DNA of 64,000 bases from Stakelama flava (GCF_019351405.1 NZ_JAHWZX010000003.1:186001-250000); one strand, 5' to 3'. Counted from the stretch's first letter, positions 1 to 9,993 are shown. Translations and numbers: made by a program. Notes: a model not told the origin generated them from the letters alone.

Positions 1-2
1 GG

Positions 3-2018
3 CCTGAAATTCCCAAGCCGAAGCCCAAGCCGAAGGCAGAGGCCGCGCGCGACAATGCGCCCAAGCGCGGCAGCGAAACCCCGGCCAAGGAGAGCCGTGG
101 GCGAAAGGAGCGCGAGGATCGGCGTTCGGGCAAGCTGAGCGTCAATCGCGCGCTTGGGGGCGAGGAAGGTGCACGGGCACGCAGCCTTGCCGCGCTGAAA
201 CGCGCGCGTGAAAAGGAAAAGCGGTCGCACACCGGCGGTTCGCGTGGCGAACAGCAAAAGCAGGTGCGCGACGTGCAGGTGCCCGAAGCGATCACCGTTC
301 AGGAACTTGCCAACCGCATGGCGGAAAAGGGCGCAGACCTGGTCAAGGCGATGTTCAAGATGGGCATGGCGGTCACCGTCAACCAGACCATCGATCAGGA
401 TACCGCCGAACTGCTGGTCACCGACTTCGGTCATAATGTCCGCCGCGTGTCCGACGCCGATGTCGAGCTGGAACTCGACACGACCGAAGATAATGAAGCG
501 GATCTGAAGCCGCGCGCTCCGGTCGTCACGATCATGGGCCATGTCGATCACGGCAAGACCAGCCTGCTCGATGCGCTGCGCGGAACCAGTGTAACCTCTG
601 GCGAAGCCGGTGGCATTACGCAGCATATCGGTGCCTATCAGGTAACGCTGAAGGACAAGTCGCAGATCACATTCCTCGACACGCCGGGTCATGAAGCCTT
701 TTCGGACATGCGCGCACGCGGTGCGAATGTGACCGATATCGTGGTGCTGGTGGTTGCCGCCGATGACGGGCTGATGCCGCAGACGATCGAGGCGATCAAT
801 CATACCAAGGCCGCCGGCGTTCCCATGATCGTCGCGATCAACAAGTGCGACAAGCCCGAGGCGAATCCGCAAAAGGTGCGCGAGCGCCTGCTGGAGCATG
901 AAGTCATCGTCGAGGAAATGTCGGGCGACGTTCAGGACGTGGAAGTATCCGCGCTGAAAAAGACCGGTCTTGACGATCTGCTCGACAAGATTCAGCTTCA
1001 GGCCGAACTGCTTGAACTGAAGGCCAATCCCGACCGCGCCGCCGAAGGCACGGTGGTCGAGGCGAAGCTCGACAAGGGCCGGGGTCCGGTCGCGACGATT
1101 CTGGTCAATCGCGGCACGCTGAAGGTTGGCGACATCTTCGTCGTCGGCGCCGAAAGCGGCAAGGTGCGCGCAATGATCGACGACAAGGGCAAGCAGGTGA
1201 AAAAGGCTGGCCCGTCGACACCGGTCGAAGTGCTCGGCCTGTCGGGCGTGCCGATGGCGGGCGATCAGCTTCAAGTCGTCGATACCGAGACCAAGGCGCG
1301 CGAGATCGCCGAATATCGCCAGGGCGTGATGCAGCAGAAGCGCACGACCCAGGCCCCGGCAAGCCTGGAAAGCATGTTCAGCGCGCTGAAGGACAAGCAG
1401 GCGATTGAATATCCCCTCGTTATCAAGGGCGATACGCAGGGCACGGTCGAAGCGATCATCGGTTCACTGAACAAGATTTCGACCGACGAAATCCGGGTGC
1501 GCATCCTGCATTCCGGCGTCGGCGGGATTACCGAAAGCGACGTGTCGCTTGCCGGAGCAAGCGGAGCACCGATCATCGGCTTCAACGTTCGCGCCAATGC
1601 AAAGGCGCGCGAAATCGCCGAACGGCAGTCGGTGGCGCTCAAATATTATGACGTCATCTACGACCTGACCGACGATATCCGTGCCGGGATGGCGGGCGAG
1701 CTTGGCCCCGAAGCGTTCGAAACGGTCGTCGGCCGTGCGGAGATCAAGGAGGTCTTCTCGGCAGGCAAGCACGGCAAGGCTGCCGGCCTGCTGGTCACCG
1801 AAGGGTCGATTCGCAAGGCGCTCAAGGCACGCATCACGCGCGACGATGTCATCATCTACAGTGGCGAAATCGCGTCGCTTCGCCGCTTCAAGGACGATGT
1901 CCCCGAAGTGCGCGCAGGGCTCGAATGCGGTGTGACGTTCACCCAGAACTTTACCGACATCAAGCCGGGCGATTATCTCGAAACCTTCGAAGTCGAGATG
2001 CGCGAACGCACGCTGTAA
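3..2018 (+). CDS. infB: Translation initiation factor IF-2 (5' end outside window)
   Basis: GTPase that places initiator fMet-tRNA on the 30S subunit and promotes 50S joining. The frame is open from the first full codon at nt 3 with no start codon, so the gene begins before the window. The upstream part encodes a Lys/Arg/Glu/Ala-rich linker typical of the IF-2 N-terminus. An IF2_N-type segment follows (about nt 285-440), then the G domain: P-loop GHVDHGKT at about 537-560, DTPGHEAF near 679 and NKCD at 840-851. The remainder matches IF-2 domains II to IV and ends in ERTL. rbfA follows 145 nt later on the same strand, the usual infB-rbfA order. A GTG at 264 lies inside the frame and is not the start. 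Confidence 0.97.
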   Translation, partial: PEIPKPKPKPKAEAARDNAPKRGSETPAKESRGRKEREDRRSGKLSVNRALGGEEGARARSLAALKRAREKEKRSHTGGSRGEQQKQVRDVQVPEAITVQELANRMAEKGADLVKAMFKMGMAVTVNQTIDQDTAELLVTDFGHNVRRVSDADVELELDTTEDNEADLKPRAPVVTIMGHVDHGKTSLLDALRGTSVTSGEAGGITQHIGAYQVTLKDKSQITFLDTPGHEAFSDMRARGANVTDIVVLVVAADDGLMPQTIEAINHTKAAGVPMIVAINKCDKPEANPQKVRERLLEHEVIVEEMSGDVQDVEVSALKKTGLDDLLDKIQLQAELLELKANPDRAAEGTVVEAKLDKGRGPVATILVNRGTLKVGDIFVVGAESGKVRAMIDDKGKQVKKAGPSTPVEVLGLSGVPMAGDQLQVVDTETKAREIAEYRQGVMQQKRTTQAPASLESMFSALKDKQAIEYPLVIKGDTQGTVEAIIGSLNKISTDEIRVRILHSGVGGITESDVSLAGASGAPIIGFNVRANAKAREIAERQSVALKYYDVIYDLTDDIRAGMAGELGPEAFETVVGRAEIKEVFSAGKHGKAAGLLVTEGSIRKALKARITRDDVIIYSGEIASLRRFKDDVPEVRAGLECGVTFTQNFTDIKPGDYLETFEVEMRERTL

Positions 2019-2107
2019 AAGGTTCGGGCGCAAGCGGTACTTGCGCCCGGATTTTGATCGCCGTCGTTGTGAAGCGGGTAAAGCAGGCCAATGCGCAACA
2101 CGCGCCG

Positions 2108-2144
2108 CTGGATCACTTCGTCGCCTTGGCTCTTCGTAATGACG
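2108..2144. repeat. REP-like intergenic element remnant
   Basis: In the infB-rbfA gap. The segment runs from CTGGATCACTTCG to CTTCGTAATGACG. It resembles the short dispersed element (TGGATTGCTTCGTC...CGCAATGACG) common between genes in sphingomonads and relatives. The family assignment is from memory of that pattern. A related piece in inverted orientation lies just after rbfA. Confidence 0.45.
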
Positions 2145-2163
2145 CGTATTTTATCGTGGGTGG

Positions 2164-2583
2164 ATGAAAGACATGGCTCACCAATCCTCTTCTGCGGAAT
2201 CGCAGTCGGTTCGCACGCTTCGCGTCGGGGAGCAGGTGCGCCATGTGTTGAGTGAAATCCTTTCGCGCGGTGACGTGCATGACGAGACCTTGGCCAGGTA
2301 TATGGTCAGCGTCACCGAGGTACGCATGTCGCCCGATCTGCGCCATGCGACGGTGTTCGTGAAGCCGCTGCTGGGCAAGGATGAAGACGCGGTGCTCAAG
2401 GCGTTGCGTACCAACACTGCCTATCTTCAGCGCGAAGTCGCGCACCGCATCCGCATGAAATACGCCGCGAAGCTGAAATTCCTCGCCGATGAAAGTTTCG
2501 AGGAAGCGAGCCATATCGAGCAGCTTCTGCGCGACCCCAAGATTGCGCAGGACCTCGACGATGAGGACGGCGACAAGGGCTGA
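2164..2583 (+). CDS. rbfA: Ribosome-binding factor A
   Basis: RbfA binds the 30S subunit late in assembly and helps 5'-end processing of 16S rRNA. The 139-residue product has the family's usual size and KH-like layout, including [19 protein letters not shown] and a conserved [17 protein letters not shown] stretch in the second half. The acidic tail (LDDEDGD) is common in alphaproteobacterial RbfA. Either ATG 2164 or ATG 2173 could be the start; neither has a strong Shine-Dalgarno sequence. It follows infB on the same strand and is probably co-transcribed with it. REP-like remnants flank the gene. Confidence 0.95.
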   Translation: MKDMAHQSSSAESQSVRTLRVGEQVRHVLSEILSRGDVHDETLARYMVSVTEVRMSPDLRHATVFVKPLLGKDEDAVLKALRTNTAYLQREVAHRIRMKYAAKLKFLADESFEEASHIEQLLRDPKIAQDLDDEDGDKG

Positions 2584-2619
2584 CGCTGCCCGCCGAGCGC
2601 AATGTAGCCTTTGCACCTC

Positions 2620-2638
2620 CTCGTCATTGCGGGGCGAG
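2620..2638. repeat. REP-like element remnant downstream of rbfA
   Basis: TCGTCATTGCGGGGCGAG at about 2621-2638 resembles the inverted end of the same dispersed element seen at 2108-2144. CGTCATTGCG here is the reverse complement of CGTAATGACG there, with one mismatch. It is short and probably degraded. Confidence 0.35.
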
Positions 2639-2717
2639 ATTGATGGGCAGGTAGGCGGGACATAGTCTGAACTTTGACAACTTCCGCGCATACTCTGCGC
2701 GCGCTAGCAGGCGGAAT

Positions 2718-3347
2718 ATGGCAAAGCTCTATTTCTACTATGCGTCGATGAATGCGGGAAAATCGACCACGCTGTTGCAGGCCGATTTCAACTATCGCGA
2801 GCGCGGCATGACGACGATGCTGTGGACCAGCGCGATCGACGATCGGGCGGGTGAAGGGCGTATCGCATCGCGAATCGGGCTGGCCGCCGCCGCGCATGTG
2901 TTCGCACCCGATACCGACCTGTTCGCCGCGATCGCCGCCGACCGGAAGCAGCGCGCGACCGGGTGCGTGCTGGTCGATGAGGCGCAGTTCCTTACCGCCG
3001 GACAGGTGGGGCAGCTTGCCCGGGTGTGCGATGATCTGAACATCCCCGTGCTTGCCTATGGCCTGCGCACCGATTTTCAGGGCGAACTGTTTCCCGGCTC
3101 AGCCCGGCTGCTGGCGATCGCCGACGCGCTGGTCGAACTGAAATCGGTGTGCCGCTGCGGGCGCAAGGCGACGATGAATCTTCGCGTCGACAGCCGGGGG
3201 GAACCGGTTGCCGAGGGCGCACAGACCGAGATCGGCGGCAACGACCGCTATATCGCTTTGTGCCGCCGCCACTTTTCCGAAGCGCTCGCCGGGACGAGTC
3301 CCGGTCAGCCGGGGTTCAGCACAGGGCGTATAGAAGAAGCGTCGTGA
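2718..3347 (+). CDS. tdk: Thymidine kinase (type II)
   Basis: Phosphorylates thymidine to dTMP with ATP in pyrimidine salvage. The 209-residue product has the type II TK architecture: MNAGKST P-loop at residues 11-17, DEAQF at 87-91 and the lasso-domain Cys pair in CRCGRK with further Cys and His near the C-terminus (CRRHF) for structural zinc. The length fits the family. It stands alone functionally and its stop codon overlaps the start of the next gene (TGATG), so the two are probably co-transcribed. Confidence 0.95.
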   Translation: MAKLYFYYASMNAGKSTTLLQADFNYRERGMTTMLWTSAIDDRAGEGRIASRIGLAAAAHVFAPDTDLFAAIAADRKQRATGCVLVDEAQFLTAGQVGQLARVCDDLNIPVLAYGLRTDFQGELFPGSARLLAIADALVELKSVCRCGRKATMNLRVDSRGEPVAEGAQTEIGGNDRYIALCRRHFSEALAGTSPGQPGFSTGRIEEAS

Positions 3348-3733
3348 TGATGTTCGCCCTGTTGCTCGCATTCGCGCCCGCGCAGAATGCCCAGTCGCCG
3401 GTTCCGGTCGACAAACGGCCGCAGGTCAGCATCGCCTTTGCGAGCAATGGCGGCCTGCGCAACTGGACACGTGGAACCGACGATTCCTCGCTCTATGTTC
3501 AGGACAGCAGGTTGCGCTGGTATTACGTCCGGTTGAGCGGGCCGTGCCTCAAATACATGACCAGCATGTCGATCGGCTATACGACCGACAGTAACGGCAG
3601 TTTCGACCGTTTTTCGCATGTTTTCGACCTGTCGCAGCCGGAGCGGGTATGCGGTGCCGAAAGCATCGTGCGCAGCGCGAAGCCGCCGCAATATGGCGGT
3701 AAAGGCATCGCTGAACCCGTTTCGGGCACGTAA
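3347..3733 (+). CDS. Small secreted protein, DUF6491-like
   Basis: A 128-residue product of unknown function. A short hydrophobic start ([16 protein letters not shown]) looks like a signal peptide. The rest has the pattern DDSSLYVQD...RWYYVRLSGPCLKY...SIGYTTDS..SFDRFSHVF..., with two Cys about 35 residues apart that could form a disulfide. This fits the DUF6491 family as I remember it, which is small, periplasmic and uncharacterised. ATG 3347 overlaps the tdk stop by one base, which favours this start over the upstream GTG at 3344. The tdk link suggests shared transcription only, not shared function. Confidence 0.7.
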   Translation: MMFALLLAFAPAQNAQSPVPVDKRPQVSIAFASNGGLRNWTRGTDDSSLYVQDSRLRWYYVRLSGPCLKYMTSMSIGYTTDSNGSFDRFSHVFDLSQPERVCGAESIVRSAKPPQYGGKGIAEPVSGT

Positions 3734-3785
3734 CGACGCGGACCATTGGCAATATAGGGGAAATAGCCGCGACTATCCTTTCCCT

Positions 3786-4751
3786 ATGGACCCAACACCT
3801 GCTTCCCTGAGACCCGTCGTCCAGATCGGGTATCACAAAACCGCGACGACATGGTTCCAGCGATCGGTCTGGCCCGGCGCGCGAAGCCATGAATTCGTGC
3901 CGCGCAAGCTGGCACGGTCAGCGCTGCTCGATCAGCCGGGACTGTGCTTCGATGCGCAGGCCGCTCGCCGGGAGCTGGGATGTGACGCCCGCAACCGCCC
4001 GGTCGCGATCTGCGAAGAAAATCTGAGCGGCTATATCCACAATGCCGGGTTGCACGGGCTGATGGGGCCTGAAGTCGCCCGGCGACTGCATGCGGTGTTT
4101 CCCGATGCCCGGATCGTGGTGTTCATCCGCAATCAGGTTGACCTGCTGCGCGCGACCTATGCCCAATATGTCGCCGGCGGCGGGACGCATGGACCGCGCC
4201 GCTATCTGTTCCCGACCGAACATCGCCGTGGGGCGCTGCGCTATCGCTACAAGGCGCCGGGTTTCTGCTTCAGCCATTTCGAATTCGACCGGCTGATCGC
4301 TTATTATGATTCGCTGTTCGGGCGCGAAAACGTGCATGTCTATCTGTATGAGGAACTGCGCAGCGATCGCGCGGGCCTGCTCGCGCGGATGGAACGCGAA
4401 CTGGGCGTGGAATTCGATTTGCAGGCGGCTCCGGCCGGACGGCGCAATGCATCGATGGGCCGGACCAGCCTGTGGCTGCTGCGCGGCGTGAATCTTTTCA
4501 CGCGCCAGTCGGTGGTCGACAAGACGGTGGCGATCGACATTCCCGGCTGGACGGCGATGCGCCACGCGGTGAAGGCGGTGCTGCCATCGGGCAGGCCGGG
4601 ACAGTGCCCCGGCGCTATCCTGGGGCATGATACGGTTGCCTATGCCCGCGCCCGCTACGCCGCCAGCAATGCACGGCTGGCGCGGCTGCGCGACCTGCCG
4701 CTTGCCCGCCATGGATACTGTCTTGTCCCACCGGGGAAAGAAGGAAGCTGA
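3786..4751 (+). CDS. Sulfotransferase-family protein
   Basis: A 321-residue protein of the PAPS-dependent sulfotransferase fold. The 5'-phosphosulfate-binding loop is GYHKTATTWFQ (Lys18). The 3'-phosphate motif is the strand IVVFIRNQVDLLRATYAQY. A later VHVYLYEELRSD segment is typical of bacterial carbohydrate or lipid sulfotransferases. The acceptor cannot be predicted; polysaccharide or glycolipid are possibilities. The frame is open further upstream, but ATG 3786 gives the PSB loop at the expected distance from the N-terminus. It sits between a secreted protein gene and truB, with no other sulfur-transfer genes nearby. Confidence 0.8.
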   Translation: MDPTPASLRPVVQIGYHKTATTWFQRSVWPGARSHEFVPRKLARSALLDQPGLCFDAQAARRELGCDARNRPVAICEENLSGYIHNAGLHGLMGPEVARRLHAVFPDARIVVFIRNQVDLLRATYAQYVAGGGTHGPRRYLFPTEHRRGALRYRYKAPGFCFSHFEFDRLIAYYDSLFGRENVHVYLYEELRSDRAGLLARMERELGVEFDLQAAPAGRRNASMGRTSLWLLRGVNLFTRQSVVDKTVAIDIPGWTAMRHAVKAVLPSGRPGQCPGAILGHDTVAYARARYAASNARLARLRDLPLARHGYCLVPPGKEGS

Positions 4752-4784
4752 CGCCGCGGCGAAGAGGCGTTAGGGCCGCGGGCC

Positions 4785-5681
4785 ATGCATGGCTGGATCA
4801 TCCTCGACAAGCCGGTGGGCCTAGGTTCCACCCAGGCGGTAAGCGCGGTCAAGCGCGCGCTGCGCACCGGCGATTATCCCCGGCGCAAGGTCGGGCATGG
4901 CGGAACGCTCGACCCGCTGGCGAGCGGCGTGTTGCCGATCGCGGTGGGGGAGGCGACGAAGCTGGCCGGACGGATGCTCGACAGCGACAAGGTATATGAT
5001 TTCACCCTGCGCTTTGGCACACAGACCGATACGCTGGATGGCGAGGGGCAGGTGGTCGCGACGAGCGATCGTCGCCCGACGCGCGCCGCGCTCGAATCGA
5101 TGCTGCCAAGCTTCACGGGATCGATCGATCAGGTGCCGCCTGCCTTTTCGGCGCTGAAGGTGGAGGGCAAGCGCGCTTATGACATCGCGCGCGCGGGCGG
5201 TGCGGTGGATCTGGCGACGCGGCGGGTGACGGTGCATTCGCTGCGCTGTTCGCTGTCCCGTGGCGGGGAGGCGCAGCTTGAAAGCGTCACCCTCACCGCG
5301 CATGTTTCCAAGGGCACCTATATCCGCAGCCTGGCGCGCGATATCGCCCATGCGCTTGATACCGTCGGCCACGTCACCATGTTGCACCGGGTAAAGGCGG
5401 GCGCATTCGACCTCAAATCGGCGATTTCGCTGGACAAACTGGCTGAAGCCGCTAAGGCCCGCGCCCTTGAGGATATTTGCCTGCCGATAAGGACAGGGCT
5501 GGACGACATCCCGGCTCTTGCCCTCGACCCCGATCAGGCGGGGCTGCTCCGACAGGGGCAGCAACTGGACGGGATCACCGCAGACAACGGCCCTGCCTTC
5601 GCGATGCTGGACGATGTGCCGGTCGCGCTGGTGGAGGTTACGGACCGAACGGTCCGGGTCGTTCGCGGGTTCAATCTGTAA
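4785..5681 (+). CDS. truB: tRNA pseudouridine(55) synthase
   Basis: Isomerises U55 in the T-loop of tRNAs to pseudouridine. The 298-residue product starts MHGWIILDKPVGLGST and carries the catalytic motif GGTLDPLASGVL with nucleophile Asp43. It also has VPPAFSALKVEGKRAYDIAR and the KGTYIRSLARDI segment characteristic of TruB, plus a short C-terminal PUA-like end. rpsO follows after 25 nt, the common truB-rpsO-pnp order, giving one RNA-metabolism operon. Confidence 0.96.
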   Translation: MHGWIILDKPVGLGSTQAVSAVKRALRTGDYPRRKVGHGGTLDPLASGVLPIAVGEATKLAGRMLDSDKVYDFTLRFGTQTDTLDGEGQVVATSDRRPTRAALESMLPSFTGSIDQVPPAFSALKVEGKRAYDIARAGGAVDLATRRVTVHSLRCSLSRGGEAQLESVTLTAHVSKGTYIRSLARDIAHALDTVGHVTMLHRVKAGAFDLKSAISLDKLAEAAKARALEDICLPIRTGLDDIPALALDPDQAGLLRQGQQLDGITADNGPAFAMLDDVPVALVEVTDRTVRVVRGFNL

Positions 5682-5706
5682 CGCGATGTCGAAGGAATGA
5701 ATTGAT

Positions 5707-5976
5707 ATGTCGATTACGCAAGAGCGCAAGGACGCGCTGGTCAAGGAACATGGTCGCGGCGAAGGCGATACCGGTTCGACCGAAGTTCAGGTCGCGATCC
5801 TGACCGAACGCATCGCCAATCTGACCGAACATTTCAAGACGCATGCGAAGGACAATCATTCGCGTCGCGGCCTGTTGATGCTGGTCAACAAGCGGCGCAG
5901 CCTGCTCGACTATCTGAAGAAGAAAGATCATGGTCGCTATGCCGATCTGATCGCGAAACTGGGTATTCGCAAATAA
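5707..5976 (+). CDS. rpsO: 30S ribosomal protein S15
   Basis: Primary 16S rRNA-binding protein of the 30S platform. The 89 residues match the universal S15 length and pattern: [52 protein letters not shown], and the ending IAKLGIRK. A strong terminator-like hairpin follows the stop codon by about 10 nt, separating it from pnp. Confidence 0.98.
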   Translation: MSITQERKDALVKEHGRGEGDTGSTEVQVAILTERIANLTEHFKTHAKDNHSRRGLLMLVNKRRSLLDYLKKKDHGRYADLIAKLGIRK

Positions 5977-5984
5977 CCAGTCGA

Positions 5985-6012
5985 AAAGGGGCGCCCCACC
6001 GGGCGCCCTTTT
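5985..6012 (+). terminator. Rho-independent terminator after rpsO
   Basis: AAAAGGGGCGCCCC is followed by a short loop and GGGCGCCCTTTT. The GGGCGCCC arms at 5989-5996 and 6001-6008 pair perfectly and are followed by four T. Flanking A/T runs extend the stem. Confidence 0.8.
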
Positions 6013-6182
6013 GTCATCGGGGGCATTCAATCATATGCTAATGCCCCGCTATCCGGCGCTGAACGATCGGCGCCGCATCATCGAGGGGCGGGCAATCCGG
6101 CCCATCCCCGAAAAGAGCCGATCCGGCTCGCATCCGTGTATGCCCCGGAGCGCATAGGGCGCCCCGGTACGAAGGAAATGCA

Positions 6183-8471
6183 ATGTTTGACATGAAGAAA
6201 GTGGAAATCGAGCTGGGCGGACAGACCCTCAGCCTCGAAACGGGCCGCGTTGCGCGGCAGGCCGACGGCGCGGTGCTCGCGACGCTCGGCGATACGGTAG
6301 TGCTGTGCGCCGTCACGGCCGCAAAGTCGGTGAAGGAAGGCCAGGACTTCTTTCCGCTGACCGTCCATTATCAGGAAAAATTCTCGGCCGCCGGGCGCAT
6401 TCCGGGCGGCTTTTTCAAGCGCGAGCGTGGCGCGACCGAAAAGGAAACGCTGACCAGCCGCCTGATCGACCGTCCGATCCGTCCGCTGTTCCCCGAAGGG
6501 TTCTACAACGAAATCAACGTGATCTGTCAGGTACTCTCCTATGACGGAGAGAATGAACCCGACATCGTCGCAATGTATGCGGCGAGCGCGGCGCTGACCA
6601 TCTCGGGCGTGCCGTTCATGGGCCCGATCGGCGCGGCGCGCGTCGGGTACAAGGATGGCGAATATCAGCTCAACCCCTCGCTCGAAGCGTGCAAGGAAGG
6701 CGATCTCGATCTGGTCGTCGCCGCAACGCACGACGCCGTGATGATGGTCGAATCCGAAGCCAAGGAGCTTTCGGAAGATGAAATGCTGGGCGCGGTGATG
6801 TTCGCGCACGACGCTTCGAAAAAGGTCATCGGCGCGATCATCGATCTGGCCGAACAGGCCGCCAAGGAGCCGTGGGAACTCGCCGAGCAGGGCGACGGTT
6901 CTGCGATGAAGAAGAAGATCAAGGACCTGGTCGGCAAGGACATCGCGGCTGCGTACAAGCTGACCGACAAGTCCGACCGGTCGGCCGCGCTCAACGAAGC
7001 GCGTGCCAAGGTGAAGGCGGCATTCGCCGATGCCGAGGGCCAGGAGCAGATGACTGCCGGCAAGACGGTCAAGAAGCTGGAAGCCGAAATCGTCCGCACC
7101 GCCATCCTGAAGGACGGCAAGCGGATCGACGGGCGCAATACCAAGCAGGTTCGCCCTATCGAGGCGATGGTCCACTTCCTGCCGCGCGCGCACGGTTCGG
7201 CGCTGTTCACCCGCGGTGAGACTCAGTCGATCTGCACCACGACGCTGGGCACCAAGGACGCCGAACAGATGATCGACGGCCTGCCGGGCCTGTCGTATCA
7301 GCGCTTCATGCTGCACTACAACTTCCCGCCCTATTCGGTCGGGGAAGTCGGCCGCTTCGGCGCGCCGGGCCGTCGCGAGATCGGTCATGGCAAGCTGGCA
7401 TGGCGCGCGCTGCATCCGGTCCTGCCCGATGCCGAGGAATTCCCGTACACGATCCGTGTTCTGTCGGACATCACCGAATCGAACGGTTCGTCGTCGATGG
7501 CGACGGTATGCGGCGGTTCGCTGTCGATGATGGATGCAGGCGTGCCGTTGAAGCGCCCCGTTTCGGGCATCGCGATGGGCCTGATCCTCGAAGGCAAGGA
7601 TTACGCCATCCTTTCCGACATTCTGGGTGATGAAGATCATCTGGGCGATATGGACTTCAAGGTCGCAGGCACCAGCGAAGGCATCACCTCGCTTCAGATG
7701 GATATCAAGGTCGCCGGCATCACCGAGGAGATCATGAAGGTCGCGCTGGCACAGGCGAAGGAAGGCCGCGCGCATATCCTGGGCGAAATGGCCAAGGCGC
7801 TCGACCATACGCGTGAGAGCATCTCCGAACATGCGCCGCGCATCGAAACGATGCAGATCGACAAGACCAAGATTCGCGAAGTTATCGGCACCGGCGGCAA
7901 GGTGATTCGCGAGATCGTCGCCACCACGGGCGCGAAGGTCGACATCGACGATGAGGGCCAGATCAAGATTTCTTCGTCTGACCCCAGCCAGATCGAAGCC
8001 GCGATGAACTGGATCAAGGGCATCGTCGAAGAACCCGAAGTCGGCAAGGTCTATAACGGCAAGGTCGTCAACATCGTCGATTTCGGTGCGTTCGTGAACT
8101 TCATGGGTGGCAAGGACGGTCTCGTCCACGTTTCCGAAATGAAGAATGAGCGCGTCGAAAAGCCTTCGGACGTCGTGTCCGAAGGCCAGGAAGTGAAGGT
8201 CAAGGTTCTTGAAATCGATCCGCGCGGCAAGGTTCGCCTGTCGATGCGCGTCGTCGATCAGGAAACCGGCGAGGAGCTGGAGGACACCCGTCCGCCGCGC
8301 GAACCGCGTGGTGACCGGGGCGATCGCGGTCCGCGCCGCGAACGCGGTGACCGGGGCGGCGATCGCGGTGGCCGTGGCGGGCGCGGCCCGCGGCGTGATC
8401 GCGGCGACAAGCCCAAGGGCGATGACGATGGCGGCGATATCGGACTGCCGTCGTTCATCACCGAGGACTGA
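6183..8471 (+). CDS. pnp: Polyribonucleotide nucleotidyltransferase (PNPase)
   Basis: 3'-5' phosphorolytic exoribonuclease and degradosome component. The 762 residues contain two RNase PH-like domains (about 10-220 and 310-540) joined by an alpha-helical domain. A KH domain follows ([15 protein letters not shown], about 560-590) and then an S1 domain ([19 protein letters not shown], about 620-690). A C-terminal tail of roughly 45 residues is very rich in Arg, Gly and Asp (RGD/RGG repeats), ends in GLPSFITED and may help bind RNA or partners. ATG 6183 follows AAGGAAATGCA, a good ribosome-binding site. It lies 205 nt after rpsO with its own leader. Confidence 0.97.
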   Translation: MFDMKKVEIELGGQTLSLETGRVARQADGAVLATLGDTVVLCAVTAAKSVKEGQDFFPLTVHYQEKFSAAGRIPGGFFKRERGATEKETLTSRLIDRPIRPLFPEGFYNEINVICQVLSYDGENEPDIVAMYAASAALTISGVPFMGPIGAARVGYKDGEYQLNPSLEACKEGDLDLVVAATHDAVMMVESEAKELSEDEMLGAVMFAHDASKKVIGAIIDLAEQAAKEPWELAEQGDGSAMKKKIKDLVGKDIAAAYKLTDKSDRSAALNEARAKVKAAFADAEGQEQMTAGKTVKKLEAEIVRTAILKDGKRIDGRNTKQVRPIEAMVHFLPRAHGSALFTRGETQSICTTTLGTKDAEQMIDGLPGLSYQRFMLHYNFPPYSVGEVGRFGAPGRREIGHGKLAWRALHPVLPDAEEFPYTIRVLSDITESNGSSSMATVCGGSLSMMDAGVPLKRPVSGIAMGLILEGKDYAILSDILGDEDHLGDMDFKVAGTSEGITSLQMDIKVAGITEEIMKVALAQAKEGRAHILGEMAKALDHTRESISEHAPRIETMQIDKTKIREVIGTGGKVIREIVATTGAKVDIDDEGQIKISSSDPSQIEAAMNWIKGIVEEPEVGKVYNGKVVNIVDFGAFVNFMGGKDGLVHVSEMKNERVEKPSDVVSEGQEVKVKVLEIDPRGKVRLSMRVVDQETGEELEDTRPPREPRGDRGDRGPRRERGDRGGDRGGRGGRGPRRDRGDKPKGDDDGGDIGLPSFITED

Positions 8472-8497
8472 TCGCCCCGTCGATCGTTCGAAAACGC

Positions 8498-8530
8498 GAA
8501 AGGGGTCGGCGATCCGCCGGCCCCTTTTTC
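8498..8530 (+). terminator. Rho-independent terminator after pnp
   Basis: GGGGTCGGCG (8502-8511) pairs with CGCCGGCCCC (8515-8524) across a 3-nt gap, with one G-T wobble, and is followed by TTTTT. A flanking AAA/TTT run lengthens the stem. It ends the pnp transcript before the histidine kinase gene. Confidence 0.8.
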
Positions 8531-8576
8531 GTTTTGGAGAACCGCCCAAAACACTTTCGTTGCGCTGCGCCAATGT

Positions 8577-9671
8577 TTGCGTCAGACTGCGGCGCAGCTC
8601 GGCCGGCTTTTATGTTTCAGCGTATCGAAAAGGGGCGCGGCTATTTCTGACATTGCATCGCGAGACGCAGGTGATCGCGTCCGCTTTCTGGAACGGCTGC
8701 CACTGGCGCGCGGCCGGCCGCTGCTGGCGGGCTGCGTGGTTGCGGCGCTGGTGGCGTTTGCCCTGTTCCTTCGCTTCGCGGTCGATCGTGGGCTGCCGCC
8801 GGGCTTTCCCTATGTCACTTTTTTCCCCGCAGTCGTTATCGCCTCCTTCCTGTTCGGATCGCGTTGGGGCGCGGCCGTGGCGGCGGTTTGCGGTCTGTGT
8901 TCGTGGTACTTCTTCATCCCCGTGTTCGACAGTTTCGCGCTGCTTCGCGGCGGCGGCGTCGCGCTTGGCTTCTATATCTTCGTCGTCGCCACCGACATCG
9001 TGATCATCCACTGGATGCAGCGCGCCAACGCGAATCTGGCGAAGGAGCGCGAAACCAGTCGCCAGCTTGCCGAAACGCGCGAATTGCTGTTCCGCGAGTT
9101 GCAGCACCGCGTGTCGAACAATCTGCAGGTGGCGGCGGGCCTGCTGTCGCTGCAGAAACGGCAGGTGGGCGATGAAGCGGGGCGCGCCGCGCTGGATGAG
9201 GCGTCGCGCAGGCTGGCGTTGATCGGCAGGATCAGCCGCCAGCTCTATTCGGCCAGTGGCGCGACGCGCACGATTCGAGAATTTCTGGAACCGCTCTGCG
9301 CCGATGTGGTCGAAGCAAGCGGGCGCACCGGCATCCGCTGTACGATCAATGTCGCGGACGATGCCGCGCTCAATCCCGACGCGGCGGTGCCGCTGGCGCT
9401 GATCGTTGCCGAAGCGATGGCGAACGCGATCGAACACGGGTTTCGCGATCGCGATGCGGGACATATCGAAGTGCATCTGGCGCGTGACGGCAACGATCTG
9501 GTGAAGGTGGAGGTGCGCGACGACGGCCACGGCCTGCCCGAAGGATTTTCGATCGAGGCGAGCGACAGCCTGGGCCTGCGCATCGCCGCGATGCTGGCCG
9601 AACAGCTGAACGGCACGTTCGATCTGCTGCGTGAAGACCGCACCACCGCGCGGCTGTTGCTGCCCGCATAA
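8577..9671 (+). CDS. Membrane sensor histidine kinase with DUF4118 domain (orphan)
   Basis: The product is about 360 residues. Four hydrophobic segments in the first 145 residues form a DUF4118-type membrane domain, as in the KdpD membrane region. A HisKA_2/HWE-like dimerisation domain follows with phosphoacceptor His at about 177 in FRELQHRVSNNLQ. A HATPase domain comes last, with N-box EAMANAIEHGF and G-box RDDGHGLPEG. The start is uncertain: a TTG at 8577 is the first candidate and no in-frame ATG precedes the membrane domain. No response regulator gene is adjacent, so its partner must be elsewhere. Such kinases often work in general stress signalling (PhyR-type), but nothing here proves that. 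Confidence 0.85.
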   Translation: MRQTAAQLGRLLCFSVSKRGAAISDIASRDAGDRVRFLERLPLARGRPLLAGCVVAALVAFALFLRFAVDRGLPPGFPYVTFFPAVVIASFLFGSRWGAAVAAVCGLCSWYFFIPVFDSFALLRGGGVALGFYIFVVATDIVIIHWMQRANANLAKERETSRQLAETRELLFRELQHRVSNNLQVAAGLLSLQKRQVGDEAGRAALDEASRRLALIGRISRQLYSASGATRTIREFLEPLCADVVEASGRTGIRCTINVADDAALNPDAAVPLALIVAEAMANAIEHGFRDRDAGHIEVHLARDGNDLVKVEVRDDGHGLPEGFSIEASDSLGLRIAAMLAEQLNGTFDLLREDRTTARLLLPA

Positions 9672-9789
9672 CAGCAAGACGCGTTAAGCCTCAGGCACTG
9701 ACTGTGTCGACATCGTGAAGAGGGCGGTAGCGACGGCGCGATGCGCCTTGCATGGACGGCCCTCGACACGGAGTAACACCGGTCGCGTC

Positions 9790-9823
9790 TGGATTGCCGT
9801 GCCCCGACGGGGCGCGCAATGAC
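9790..9823. repeat. REP-like hairpin element
   Basis: TGGATTGCCGTGCCCC, then GACG, then GGGGCGCGCAATGACG forms an imperfect hairpin with the TGGATTGC...GCAATGACG ends typical of dispersed intergenic repeats in sphingomonads. It lies between the kinase and the tmRNA gene. The stretch 9672-9880 otherwise shows no convincing gene. Confidence 0.45.
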
Positions 9824-9880
9824 GATATTTCGATGGGTTCAGGTCAATTCAGCGCGGCATTAGGCGCTCGCCGGCGGATG

Positions 9881-9993
9881 ACAGGAAATGGGGGGCTTCC
9901 TGTTGCCCGATGCGCCGCATGGCAAGGAAAGTCCGGGGGGTTTCTGTTGCTCGGCCCCCCCGGCGGCCGCCGGAATCCGCTTCTGTTGCCCGG
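9881..9993. repeat. Three-copy hairpin motif next to ssrA
   Basis: The core TTCTGTTGCCCG occurs three times in the same orientation: CTTCCTGTTGCCCG at 9896-9909, TTTCTGTTGCTCGG at 9941-9954 and CTTCTGTTGCCCGG at 9980-9993, spaced 44 and 39 nt. Each copy sits in or beside a GC-rich inverted repeat. Examples are ACAGGAA/TTCCTGT at 9881-9903, CCGGGGGG/CCCCCCGG at 9933-9963 with the motif in the loop, and GGA-CCGC/GCGGTCC around the third copy. It is directly downstream of the tmRNA coding piece on the minus strand. It could be part of the tmRNA precursor 3' region or a degenerate repeat array. Confidence 0.55.

Noticed and set aside
6078..8573. A very long open frame antisense to pnp
   Set aside because: It mirrors the pnp codon pattern in GC-rich DNA, shows no recognisable domain and overlaps a certain gene completely.
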